From the NCBI GenBank assembly GCA_027489335.1, contig JAIXZX010000012.1:248001-312000 (forward strand): a DNA stretch of 64,000 bases, given 5' to 3'. Positions 24,033 through 32,351 of the stretch are shown piece by piece. How positions within the stretch are numbered: position 1 is the first letter of the stretch; each line of letters opens with the position of its first letter. Under the pieces are notes generated by a model, which was given only the letters and a program-made list of their open reading frames with translations, had not been told where the DNA came from and did no database searches. The DNA is from Caulobacteraceae bacterium (lineage in GTDB: Bacteria > Pseudomonadota > Alphaproteobacteria > Caulobacterales > Caulobacteraceae). Made by a program: the position numbers and the translations under genes.

Positions 24033-24096
24033 TCATTTTTCCGGCTCGGGCGTGTCGATCACGCCTCAGGCCGCGCCTGCGCAAGGACCGTTTCCC

Positions 24097-25080
24097 ATGA
24101 CCCTCGCCCGCCAGATCCATCTCGTCCGCCGCCCCAACGGCGTACCCACCCTCGACGACTTCGCTCTGGCGGAGGCTCCCGTCGCCGACGCCGGGGAGGG
24201 GCAGGTGCAGGTCGAGGCCCTGATGATGTCGGTGGATCCCTATATGCGGCCGCGCCTGGACGCCGATCAGCCGCTCGGCGCGCCCCTGCTGGGCGGCGGG
24301 ATTGGGCGGGTGGTTCAGTCAAACAATGACCGCTTCGCCGTCGGCGAGCTGGTGCGGCACGGAGCCGGCTTCCAGGAGCGGTTCGTCTCGGACGGCAAGG
24401 GGCTGTCGGTCCTCAAGCGCGATCCTGAGCTTCCGCTCAGCGTCTATATGCACGCCCTCGGCGCCACTGGCATCACCGCCTATGGCGGCCTGCTGGAGAC
24501 CGGCGCGCTGAAGGATGGCGAGCAGGTGTTCATCTCGACGGCCGCCGGGGCCGTCGGTTCGGTCGCCGCCCAGATCGCCAAGATCAAGGGCTGCTACGTG
24601 GTGGGCTCCACCGGCGCTGACGACAAGGTCGCCTGGCTGCAGGACGAGGTCGGCCTGGACGCCGTGATCAACTACAAGACCCAGGATCTGGCCCAGGCCC
24701 TGAAGGACGCTACGCCCAAGGGGATCGACGTCTACTTCGAGAATGTGGGCGGCGGGCATCTGGACGCCGCCCTGCCGCGCATGAACGTCCGCGGCCGCAT
24801 CCCCGTCTGCGGCATGATCTCGACCTACAACGGCGGCGGCGAGGGGGTGAAGAACCTGTTCAGCCTGATCTATGGCCGCATCCGCATGGAAGGCTTCGTG
24901 GCCAGCGACTTTGGCCACCTGAACGCCGCCTTCCTGGCCGACATGACTGGCTGGCTGAAGGATGGTCGCGTCAAATACCAGGAGACCATCCTGCAGGGCT
25001 TCGAGCGGGCGCCGGAAGGCCTCATCGGCCTGTTCTCCGGGGCCAACAACGGCAAGATGCTCATTCACATCGCCGACTAG
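24097..25080 (+). CDS. NADP-dependent medium-chain oxidoreductase (CurA/LTB4DH-like)
   Basis: 327-residue zinc-independent medium-chain reductase of the leukotriene B4 dehydrogenase / curcumin reductase group. Seen: SVDPYMRPRL (about residues 44-53), the cofactor loop AAGAVGSVAAQIAKIKG (about 149-165), and FENVGGGHLDAAL (about 214-226). These enzymes reduce the C=C bond of enals and enones with NADPH. The start at ATG 24097 fits the family's N-terminus; the frame upstream is open but lacks coding character. Divergent from TetR with a palindromic operator between. Another oxidoreductase follows 62 bases downstream. Confidence 0.9.
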   Translation: MTLARQIHLVRRPNGVPTLDDFALAEAPVADAGEGQVQVEALMMSVDPYMRPRLDADQPLGAPLLGGGIGRVVQSNNDRFAVGELVRHGAGFQERFVSDGKGLSVLKRDPELPLSVYMHALGATGITAYGGLLETGALKDGEQVFISTAAGAVGSVAAQIAKIKGCYVVGSTGADDKVAWLQDEVGLDAVINYKTQDLAQALKDATPKGIDVYFENVGGGHLDAALPRMNVRGRIPVCGMISTYNGGGEGVKNLFSLIYGRIRMEGFVASDFGHLNAAFLADMTGWLKDGRVKYQETILQGFERAPEGLIGLFSGANNGKMLIHIAD

Positions 25081-25142
25081 GGGCGCTCAGGCGCCCTTTC
25101 ATCCAGATCCGACAACACCTTGAAAGTCTTGGGAGACCCCAG

Positions 25143-26282
25143 ATGAGCTTCGACATGCAGACGACCGGCCTTCAACTGCGATCCCTGGTGAAGGCCAGCG
25201 GCGAGCTGGAACTGTCCCTGGCCCGGGTCCCCGTCCAGCCCCCCGGCCCCGGCGAGATCCTGGTGCGCGTGGAAGGTTCGCCGATCAATCCTTCGGACCT
25301 GGGGCTCCTGGTCAGCGCCGCCGACATGAGCCAGGCCAAGGCCAGCGGCACAGCCGACAGCCCGGTGATCACTGCGCCCATTCCGCCGGCCTATATGAAG
25401 GCCATCGCCGCGCGGGTGGATGACTCCATGCCGGTGGGCAATGAGGGCGCAGGCGTCGTCGTGGCCGCGGGCGAAGGCGCCGAAGGCCTGGTCGGCAAGA
25501 CCGTCGCAATCCTGGGCGGCGCGATGTACGCCCAGTACCGCACCGTGCGGGCGGCCGACGCGCTCCTGCTGCCCGACGATGTGACCCCGGCCGAAGGCGC
25601 CTCCTGCTTCGTCAATCCGCTGACGGCGCTGGGCATGGTCGAGACCATGCGCCGGGAAGGCCACACCGCCCTGGTCCACACCGCCGCGGCCTCCAACCTT
25701 GGCCAGATGCTCAACCGCCTGTGCCTGAAGGACGGCGTGGCTCTGGTGAATATCGTCCGCAGCGCCGAGCAGGCGGCCCTGTTGAAGGGGCAGGGGGCGG
25801 TTCACGTCCTGGACAGCACCTCGCCCAACTTCACCGAGGAGCTCACCGAAGCCCTGGTGACGACCGGCGCGACGCTCGCCTTCGACGCCATCGGCGGCGG
25901 CCGCCTGGTCGGCCAGATTCTGACCGCCATGGAAGTGGCGGCCAACCGCAAGGCCACCGAGTACAGCCGCTACGGCTCCACCACCTACAAGCAGGCCTAC
26001 ATCTATGGCGGCCTGGATACCCGGCCCACCGAACTGAACCGGGGCTTTGGCATGTCCTGGGGCGTGGGCGGCTGGCTGCTGACGCCGTTCCTGATGAAGA
26101 TCGGCGCCGACGCCGCCCAGGCCCTGCGCCAGCGTGTGGCCTCGGAACTGAAGACCACCTTCGCCAGCCACTACACGGCCGAGATCTCCCTGGCCGAAGC
26201 CCTGCAGCCGGACATCCTGGCGGCCTACAACCGTCGCGCCACCGGCGAGAAGTACCTGATCAACCCCAACAAGGGCGTCTAG
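25143..26282 (+). CDS. Quinone-oxidoreductase-like medium-chain dehydrogenase
   Basis: 379-residue MDR-superfamily protein. The N-terminal GroES-like part contains PGPGEILVRVEGSPINPSDL (about residues 34-53), then VGNEGAGVVVAAGEGAEGLVGK; the Rossmann part has HTAAASNLGQM and AFDAIGGG. No structural-zinc cysteine cluster is visible, so it is probably zinc-independent. It likely uses NADPH to reduce an enone or quinone. RBS GGGAG-like bases lie before the ATG. It follows the CurA-like gene on the same strand and may share the TetR-controlled promoter. Confidence 0.85.
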   Translation: MSFDMQTTGLQLRSLVKASGELELSLARVPVQPPGPGEILVRVEGSPINPSDLGLLVSAADMSQAKASGTADSPVITAPIPPAYMKAIAARVDDSMPVGNEGAGVVVAAGEGAEGLVGKTVAILGGAMYAQYRTVRAADALLLPDDVTPAEGASCFVNPLTALGMVETMRREGHTALVHTAAASNLGQMLNRLCLKDGVALVNIVRSAEQAALLKGQGAVHVLDSTSPNFTEELTEALVTTGATLAFDAIGGGRLVGQILTAMEVAANRKATEYSRYGSTTYKQAYIYGGLDTRPTELNRGFGMSWGVGGWLLTPFLMKIGADAAQALRQRVASELKTTFASHYTAEISLAEALQPDILAAYNRRATGEKYLINPNKGV

Positions 26283-26396
26283 ACCCGCCCACGTCGCGAT
26301 GTGTTCTGCGTCTCCTGAGGCCTGGCTTCAGGGGGCGCAGACTCGCGTCTGGCGATTCGTTTCAGGGCCAGGGCGGCGCTGCATGGGGGGAAGGTT

Positions 26397-26470
26397 TGGA
26401 GGCCTGGCCCGGAATCGAACCGGGGTGCACGGATTTGCAGTCCGCTGCGTAACCACTCCGCCACCAGGCC
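26397..26470 (-). tRNA. tRNA-Cys (GCA anticodon)
   Basis: On the minus strand the sequence folds into a standard cloverleaf of 74 bases, including an encoded CCA end. The acceptor arm is GGCCTGG with CCAGGCC, the discriminator is U, the anticodon loop is CTGCAAA giving GCA, and the T-loop is GGTTCGATTCC. The U discriminator and GCA anticodon are both cysteine identity elements. No integrase or repeated tRNA end is nearby. Confidence 0.96.
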
Positions 26471-26629
26471 ATCCGGCGCCCGACGCACCCTTTCGAGTCC
26501 GTCGTCTTCAGCGGAGGCGGATCGCTAACAGAACCGCCCGCCCGCGGCAATCTCTCTTGCAGCGGGTGATTGCGCTCCGGTCCGGGCCGGACCTATAAGC
26601 GCGCTTCACCTGCACGCCCCCGAGGTCAC

Positions 26630-27199
26630 ATGGTCGACTTCTCCGCCGCCCGCCTGAACATGGTCGACAGTCAGGTCCGCACCAATGACGTGACCGATCT
26701 CCGGGTTCAGGACGCCATGCGGGTCATTCCCCGGGAATCCCTGCTGCCGCCGGGCAGGGCTTTTCTGGCCTATGCGGACGCCGAGGTCCCCTACGGCCCG
26801 GGTCGCGCGCTTCTGGCGCCGCGGGACGTGGCCAAGCTGCTGCACGCCCTGGCCATCGCGCCGGGCCAGAAGGGCCTGGCCATCGCCGCCCCCTATGGCG
26901 CGGCCGTGCTCGAGCACGCCGGCCTGAGCGTCGAACGTCTGGACGGGGACGACCTGTCTTCGCCAAAGGCTGGCGCCTATGACGTCATCATCTGCGAGGG
27001 CGCTGTGGTCCGCGCTCCCGACGCCTGGACCGCGGCGCTGGCGCCTGGCGGCCGGCTGGCGGTGATCGAACGTATGGGCCCGGTGGGCAAGGCGGTGGTC
27101 TACACCCAGAGCCCCACGGGCCTCGCCCGGCGGGAAATCTTCGATGCGACCCCCAGCTACCTCGGCGGTTTTGAGCCTGAGCAAGGATTTGCTTTCTGA
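26630..27199 (+). CDS. Protein-L-isoaspartate methyltransferase-like protein, degenerate SAM site
   Basis: 189-residue member of the PCMT family, recognisable by the N-terminus (FSAARLNMVDSQVRTNDV, about residues 3-20) and the fold-ending GGRLAVIE strand. The motif I that binds SAM in true PCMTs (G-x-G-S/T-G) is replaced by AIAAPYGAAVL, and the Thr-Ser substrate motif is not evident, so catalysis is doubtful. In alphaproteobacteria this gene sits just upstream of tolC, as here, which suggests a conserved but different role, perhaps linked to TolC. The ATG at 26630 fits the domain start. Confidence 0.78.
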   Translation: MVDFSAARLNMVDSQVRTNDVTDLRVQDAMRVIPRESLLPPGRAFLAYADAEVPYGPGRALLAPRDVAKLLHALAIAPGQKGLAIAAPYGAAVLEHAGLSVERLDGDDLSSPKAGAYDVIICEGAVVRAPDAWTAALAPGGRLAVIERMGPVGKAVVYTQSPTGLARREIFDATPSYLGGFEPEQGFAF

Positions 27200-27313
27200 G
27201 GCGTGCTGAAACACGTGCGAAAGCCACGCGTGAAAAAAGCTTAAGGTTGCGACCCCTGGCCGAGTTGAAAACCGCGGGCCATATAGGTCGCAGAGATACA
27301 CTACCTTAATCGG

Positions 27314-27328
27314 GGTCCCATCGGGACC
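27314..27328 (+). other. Small hairpin in the tolC leader
   Basis: GGTCCC-ATC-GGGACC, a perfect 6-bp stem, ends 17 bases before the tolC ATG. It may modulate translation or be incidental; no other evidence supports a role. Confidence 0.3.
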
Positions 27329-27345
27329 TGAGTCGGGGACTACGC

Positions 27346-28845
27346 ATGTTCATCAGCCGTCGCGGAGCCTTGCTGGCCGCCGTATTCAGTGCGGGCCTGT
27401 CGTTTGGAGGACCCGCGTCCGCCGAGTCCCTGGCCGATGCTATCGCGCTGGCCTACGAGACCAATCCTACCTTGCAGGCCCAGCGCGCCTCACTTCGGGC
27501 GCTCGACGAGAGCATCGTGCAGGCGAGGTCGGGCTGGCGTCCTTCGCTCAGCGCCTCAGCGTCGGGCCAGTACACCGAGACCCGTACGCCGCGGCAGCTG
27601 GTCGATCTGAATGGCGACGGCGTCCCCGAAACCTCAGTCGGCGGGATCGACGAGGGCAACTCCGGGACTGCGGGCCTCAACCTGACCCAGCCGGTCTGGA
27701 CCGGCGGTCGTGTGGGCGCTGCGGTGTCCGCCGCCCAGGCCGACGTGTTCGCCGGCCAGGAAAACCTCCGGCGGATCGAGGCCGAGGTCCTGGGTGGCGT
27801 GATCGTCGCCTATGTGGATGTCCGCCGCGACCAGGAAGCCCTGCGTATCCGCCAGGACAATGTTCAGGTGCTGACCCGGCAGCTGGAAGAGACCGACGCC
27901 CGGTTCGAGGTCGGCGAGATCACCCGCACCGACGTGGCCCAGGCCCAGGCCCGTCTGGCGGCCGCCGAGGCGCAGATGCGCTCCGCCGAAGCCCAGCTGG
28001 CGATCAGCCGGGCGAGCTATGCCGCCATCGTTGGCCAGAATCCCGGCGATCTGGCGCCCGAGCCGCCGCTCACCGCGGTGCTGCCCGCCACGGTGGATCA
28101 GGCCTATGAGGCGGCGGAACGGAACAATCCGCAGCTTCGCCAGGCGCGCTACAACGCCCAGGCCGCCGGCGCCCGTGTGGCCGCCGCCCGGGCCGAGCGC
28201 ATGCCGAACCTGTCGCTGACAGGCAGCGTCGGCTGGAGCGGCCTGGCCGATCCCTTCGAGCCCTCAGACTATTCCCGCAACGTCACCGGGCGGGCCACCC
28301 TGACCGTGCCAATCTTCACCGGCGGCCTGAACAACTCCCGTGTCCGGGCGGCGCGCGAGCGGGAAAACGCCAGCGAGCTGTCTGTGGAACAGGCGCGCCG
28401 CAACGCCTTGCAGAATGTCACCCAGGCCTGGAGCCAGCTTCTGGCCGCCCGGGCCAATATCGGATCGACCGACGTCCAGGTCCGCGCCGCCCGCATCGCG
28501 GCCGAGGGCGTCCGCCAGGAGCAGCAGGTGGGCCTGCGCACCACCATCGACGTGCTGAACGCCGAACAGGAACTGCGCGCGGCCGAACTGGCCCAGATCT
28601 CGGCCCGCCGTGACGAGTATGTCGCCTCCGCCTCCGTCCTGTCGGCGGTCGGACGCCTGGACGCGGCCAATCTCGCGCCCGAGCTCGATATCTACGACGC
28701 CACCGCCAATTCCCGGGGCCTGCGCTACACCTGGGGCTGGACCCCATGGGAAGAGCCGATCGCCATCGTCGACTCGGTGTTCACGCCGCAACCCCAGCAA
28801 CTGGCGCGGGACGCGCCCATGAGCACGGCCGGCGCGTCACAATAG
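27346..28845 (+). CDS. tolC: TolC-family outer-membrane channel
   Basis: 499-residue outer-membrane efflux protein. Signal peptide MFISRRGALLAAVFSAGLSF-to-ASA (about residues 1-26). It has the two-fold repeated architecture of TolC: SLADAIALAYETNPTLQAQRASL opens repeat one, and TVDQAYEAAERNNPQLRQARYN opens repeat two, each followed by long Ala/Gln/Glu-rich helices for the tunnel. It joins RND, MFS or ABC type I machines to the outside; in Caulobacter a relative (RsaF) serves the S-layer type I secretion system. It is a candidate channel for the RND pump at 4238-8502. It is followed by popZ. Confidence 0.92.
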   Translation: MFISRRGALLAAVFSAGLSFGGPASAESLADAIALAYETNPTLQAQRASLRALDESIVQARSGWRPSLSASASGQYTETRTPRQLVDLNGDGVPETSVGGIDEGNSGTAGLNLTQPVWTGGRVGAAVSAAQADVFAGQENLRRIEAEVLGGVIVAYVDVRRDQEALRIRQDNVQVLTRQLEETDARFEVGEITRTDVAQAQARLAAAEAQMRSAEAQLAISRASYAAIVGQNPGDLAPEPPLTAVLPATVDQAYEAAERNNPQLRQARYNAQAAGARVAAARAERMPNLSLTGSVGWSGLADPFEPSDYSRNVTGRATLTVPIFTGGLNNSRVRAARERENASELSVEQARRNALQNVTQAWSQLLAARANIGSTDVQVRAARIAAEGVRQEQQVGLRTTIDVLNAEQELRAAELAQISARRDEYVASASVLSAVGRLDAANLAPELDIYDATANSRGLRYTWGWTPWEEPIAIVDSVFTPQPQQLARDAPMSTAGASQ

Positions 28846-28957
28846 GCGCGCACGGCGGCCTTATCGGTCTTGCGTCGCAAAGCTGAAATTGCAGGATCGT
28901 TCCATCGCGCCTAGGCTGGCGCACGGATTCCCTACCGCATTCAAAACGGCGCGCCCC

Positions 28958-29548
28958 ATGTCCGATCAGACCTCCCAAGAACCGACGATGGAGGAGATTC
29001 TCGCCTCCATTCGCCGCATCATTTCGGAGGACGACGCGCCTGCGGACGAGGCGAAGGCCGAAGAGGTGCCGGCGGAGCCCGCCGCGCCTGAGCCGGTGGC
29101 GAGCTATGAGCCGGAGCCCGAGCCGGAACCCGCGCCCGCCTATGAGGCGCCCGCGCCAGAGCCCGAGCCGGAAGACGACGCCCTCGAACTCACCGAGCGG
29201 GTCGATCAGGTCGGCGACCTGGACGTCTACAGCCCCACTTCGGCGCCGGCTTCATCGGAGCCTGAGTCAGCTGTCTATTCGCCGCCGCCTTCCAGCTACG
29301 AGCCCATCCGAGGGCCGAGCGAGGATGAGGGGCTGTTGAGCCAGACGGCCGCCACGGCTGCGGCCTCGGCCTTTGGCCAACTGTCAGCCGCGATCGGCAT
29401 GCCGCACACCGACCGCACTCTGGAAGACGTGGTCCGCGAAATGCTTCGACCGCTGCTGAAGCAGTGGCTGGACGACAACCTCCCGCAGATCGTCGAGGCC
29501 TCGGTCCGCGAAGAGGTCGAGCGCATCGCCCGCGGGCGCGTACGCTAG
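28958..29548 (+). CDS. popZ: PopZ polar organising protein (DUF2497)
   Basis: 196-residue scaffold that self-assembles at cell poles and anchors the chromosome origin through ParB in Caulobacter. The N-terminal helix QEPTMEEILASIRRIISEDD (about residues 7-26) matches the Caulobacter protein nearly residue for residue. Then comes a Pro/Glu-rich disordered linker (about 27-140), the sequence GDLDVYSP, and the C-terminal oligomerisation helices (DRTLEDVVREMLRPLLKQWLDDNLP, about 150-174, then VREEVERIARG). Length is slightly above the 177 residues of the Caulobacter protein owing to the linker. ATG 28958 gives the canonical MSDQ start. Located between tolC and valS, the usual alphaproteobacterial order. 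Confidence 0.95.
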   Translation: MSDQTSQEPTMEEILASIRRIISEDDAPADEAKAEEVPAEPAAPEPVASYEPEPEPEPAPAYEAPAPEPEPEDDALELTERVDQVGDLDVYSPTSAPASSEPESAVYSPPPSSYEPIRGPSEDEGLLSQTAATAAASAFGQLSAAIGMPHTDRTLEDVVREMLRPLLKQWLDDNLPQIVEASVREEVERIARGRVR

Positions 29549-29587
29549 AATTTCTGCCTCTCGCGCCCTTCTGGGCGTGTGAGTCGC

Positions 29588-29622
29588 CGAACCCGCCCCG
29601 CCAGGGCGGGTTCGTTCGTTTC
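29588..29622 (+). terminator. Rho-independent terminator after popZ
   Basis: CGAACCCGCCC and GGGCGGGTTCG form an 11-bp stem with loop CGCCA, followed by a T-rich tail (TTCGTTT). It lies 40 bases after the popZ stop and upstream of valS. Confidence 0.7.
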
Positions 29623-29680
29623 GGCGCAGCATCCGGCTTTCGCGCAAGTGCGAGGGCCTGTATGGACCCCCTGATCCGCC

Positions 29681-32347
29681 ATGCTTGAAAAGACCTTCGA
29701 TCCCAAGACCGCCGAGCCCCGCCTGTATCAGGCCTGGGAGCAGTCGGGCGCCTTCGCCCCCTCCGACGATCCGAACGCCGAGCCGTTCTCCATCGTCATC
29801 CCGCCGCCGAACGTGACCGGCTCCCTGCACATTGGCCATGCGCTGAACAATACGCTGCAGGACGTGCTGATCCGGTTCGAGCGGATGCGTGGCAAGGCGG
29901 CGCTATGGCTGCCGGGCACCGACCATGCGGGCATCGCCACCCAGAACATCGTCGAGCGCCAGCTGGCGGAGGCTGGCAATATCGGCCGCCGCGAGATGGG
30001 CCGCGAGGCCTTCGTCGAGAAGATCTGGGAGTGGAAGGCAAAGTCGGGCGGGACGATCGTCAACCAGCTGCGCCGCCTGGGCGCCTCGTGTGACTGGAGC
30101 CGCGAGCGGTTCACCCTGGACGAGGGCCTGTCGGACGCCGTGCGCAAGGTGTTCGTCCAACTACACAAGGAAGGGCTGATCTATCGCGACAAGCGGCTGG
30201 TGAACTGGGATCCCCATTTCCAGACCGCGATCTCGGACATCGAGGTCGAGCAGCGCGAGGTCGACGGCGCCTATTGGCACTTCGCTTATCCGCTGGAGGA
30301 CGGGTCCGGCGAGATTGTCGTGGCCACCACCCGGCCAGAGACCATGCTGGGCGACACCGCCGTGGCGGTCCATCCCGACGACGAGCGCTACAAGCATCTG
30401 GTCGGCAAGGCCGTACGGCTGCCGATCATGAACCGGCCGATCCCGATCATCGCCGACGAATATCCGGACCCGGAAAAGGGCTCGGGCGCGGTGAAGATCA
30501 CACCGGCCCACGACTTCAACGACTTCATGGTGGGCAAGCGCCACAACCTGCCGGTCATCAACGTCTTCGACGACTATGCGCGGATCAACGAGAACGCGCC
30601 GGAGGCCTATCGCGGCATGGACCGGTTCGCCGCCCGCAAAAAGGTCGTCGAAGAATTCGAGGCCCTCGGCCTCCTGCGCGAGATCGAGAAGACCCGCCAT
30701 GTGGTCCCGCACGGGGACCGCTCCGGCGTGGTGGTCGAGCCCTATCTGACCGACCAGTGGTACGTTGACGCCAAGACCCTTGCCGGCCCCGCCATCAAGG
30801 CGGTGGAGGAGGGGCGCACGGTCTTCGAGCCCCGTAACTGGGACAAGACCTATTTCGAATGGATGCGGAACATCCAGCCCTGGTGCATTTCGCGCCAGCT
30901 CTGGTGGGGTCATCGGATTCCCGCGTGGTACGGCCCGGACGGCAAGGCTTTCGTGGCCGAGACGGAAGATGAGGCCAAGGCCGCCGCCCGCGAGCATTAT
31001 GGCCGCGATGAGTCCCTGAAGCAGGACGAGGACGTCCTCGACACCTGGTTCTCCTCAGGCCTCTGGCCCTTTTCGACCATGGGCTGGCCGGAGAAGACCA
31101 GCGACCTGGCGCGCTTCTATCCCACTCACACCCTGATCACCGGCTTCGATATCATCTTCTTCTGGGTCGCCCGGATGATGATGCAGGGCATCCACTTCAC
31201 TGGCGAGGTCCCCTTCAAGCGGGTCTTCATCAACGCCCTGGTCCGCGACGCCGAGGGCAAGAAGATGTCCAAGTCCAAGGGCAATGTCCTGGACCCGCTG
31301 GAGCTGGTGGACGAATTCGGCGCCGACGCCCTGCGCTTCACGCTGACGGCCATGTCGGGCCAGGCCCGGGACATCAAGCTGTCTCGCCAACGCATTGAAG
31401 GCTATCGGAATTTCGGCACCAAGCTGTGGAACGCCACACGCTTCTGCCAGATGAACGGCTGCGCCCGGGCCGAAGAGTTCGACCCCTCGGCGCTGCAGGT
31501 TCCGCTCAACCGCTGGATCGTCGGCGAGGCGGCCCGCACCAGCCAGGCGGTGACCAAGGCCCTGGATGGCTGCGGCTTTGATGAGGCCGCGGGCATCCTC
31601 TATCGGTTCATCTGGAACGTCTATTGCGACTGGTATGTGGAGCTCGCCAAGCCGCTGCTGAACGGCGAGGACGCCGCCGCCAAGGCCGAAACCCAGGCTA
31701 CGGCGGCCTGGATCCTGGACGTCATCCTGGCCCTGCTGCATCCGATCATGCCCTTCCTCACCGAAGAGCTCTGGGCGCAGACGGCGGGCGAGGGCGCCAA
31801 GCGCGGGCACAACGGCTTCCTGATGACCGCGCCCTGGCCCGAACTTGGCGAGGACCTGATCGACAAGGCGGCGGAGGCTGAAATCAGCCTGATCATCGCT
31901 GCGGTCAGCGAGGGCCGGTCGGTCCGCGCTGAACTCAACGTGCCCCCCGGCGCCCGGCCGGACCTGCTGGTCATCGAGGCCAGCCCGACCCAGCGGGACA
32001 TTCTGCAACGCTCGGCCCCGGTGATCTGTCAGACCCTGCGGGTGGCCAGCGTTCAGATGGTGGAGCGCGCCCCGGACGGAGCCATTCCGTTCGTCGTGGA
32101 CGGCGCGACACTGGCCCTGCCGGTGGCGGCCTTCATCGATCTGGCGGCGGAGCGGGCCCGGCTTTCCAAGGAAATCGCCACTCTGACCTCGGACGTGGAC
32201 CGGACGGCCAAGAAGCTTGCCAACGCCGACTTTGTCGCCCGCGCGCCGGAGGAGGTCGTCGAGGAGAACCGTGAACGCATGGCCGAGGCGGAGGCCGCGA
32301 AGGCCAAGCTTGAGGCCGCCCTCCAGCGCCTGTCCGGCGTCGGCTGA
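29681..32347 (+). CDS. valS: Valyl-tRNA synthetase
   Basis: 888-residue class I aminoacyl-tRNA synthetase that charges tRNA-Val. Class I signatures: HIGHALN (residues 50-56 with PPPNVTGS just before) and KMSKSKGN near residue 527. The editing domain signature [16 protein letters not shown] and the C-terminal coiled-coil arm ([19 protein letters not shown]) are present. Full length for the family. Preceded by the popZ terminator, so it likely has its own promoter. The 3' end converges on the hybrid kinase gene with a gap of only 4 bases. Confidence 0.97.
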   Translation: MLEKTFDPKTAEPRLYQAWEQSGAFAPSDDPNAEPFSIVIPPPNVTGSLHIGHALNNTLQDVLIRFERMRGKAALWLPGTDHAGIATQNIVERQLAEAGNIGRREMGREAFVEKIWEWKAKSGGTIVNQLRRLGASCDWSRERFTLDEGLSDAVRKVFVQLHKEGLIYRDKRLVNWDPHFQTAISDIEVEQREVDGAYWHFAYPLEDGSGEIVVATTRPETMLGDTAVAVHPDDERYKHLVGKAVRLPIMNRPIPIIADEYPDPEKGSGAVKITPAHDFNDFMVGKRHNLPVINVFDDYARINENAPEAYRGMDRFAARKKVVEEFEALGLLREIEKTRHVVPHGDRSGVVVEPYLTDQWYVDAKTLAGPAIKAVEEGRTVFEPRNWDKTYFEWMRNIQPWCISRQLWWGHRIPAWYGPDGKAFVAETEDEAKAAAREHYGRDESLKQDEDVLDTWFSSGLWPFSTMGWPEKTSDLARFYPTHTLITGFDIIFFWVARMMMQGIHFTGEVPFKRVFINALVRDAEGKKMSKSKGNVLDPLELVDEFGADALRFTLTAMSGQARDIKLSRQRIEGYRNFGTKLWNATRFCQMNGCARAEEFDPSALQVPLNRWIVGEAARTSQAVTKALDGCGFDEAAGILYRFIWNVYCDWYVELAKPLLNGEDAAAKAETQATAAWILDVILALLHPIMPFLTEELWAQTAGEGAKRGHNGFLMTAPWPELGEDLIDKAAEAEISLIIAAVSEGRSVRAELNVPPGARPDLLVIEASPTQRDILQRSAPVICQTLRVASVQMVERAPDGAIPFVVDGATLALPVAAFIDLAAERARLSKEIATLTSDVDRTAKKLANADFVARAPEEVVEENRERMAEAEAAKAKLEAALQRLSGVG

Positions 32348-32351
32348 CGCT

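Noticed and set aside
26397-26470. tRNA-Cys as an integration site for a mobile element
   Set aside because: No integrase, no direct repeat of the tRNA end and housekeeping genes on both sides.
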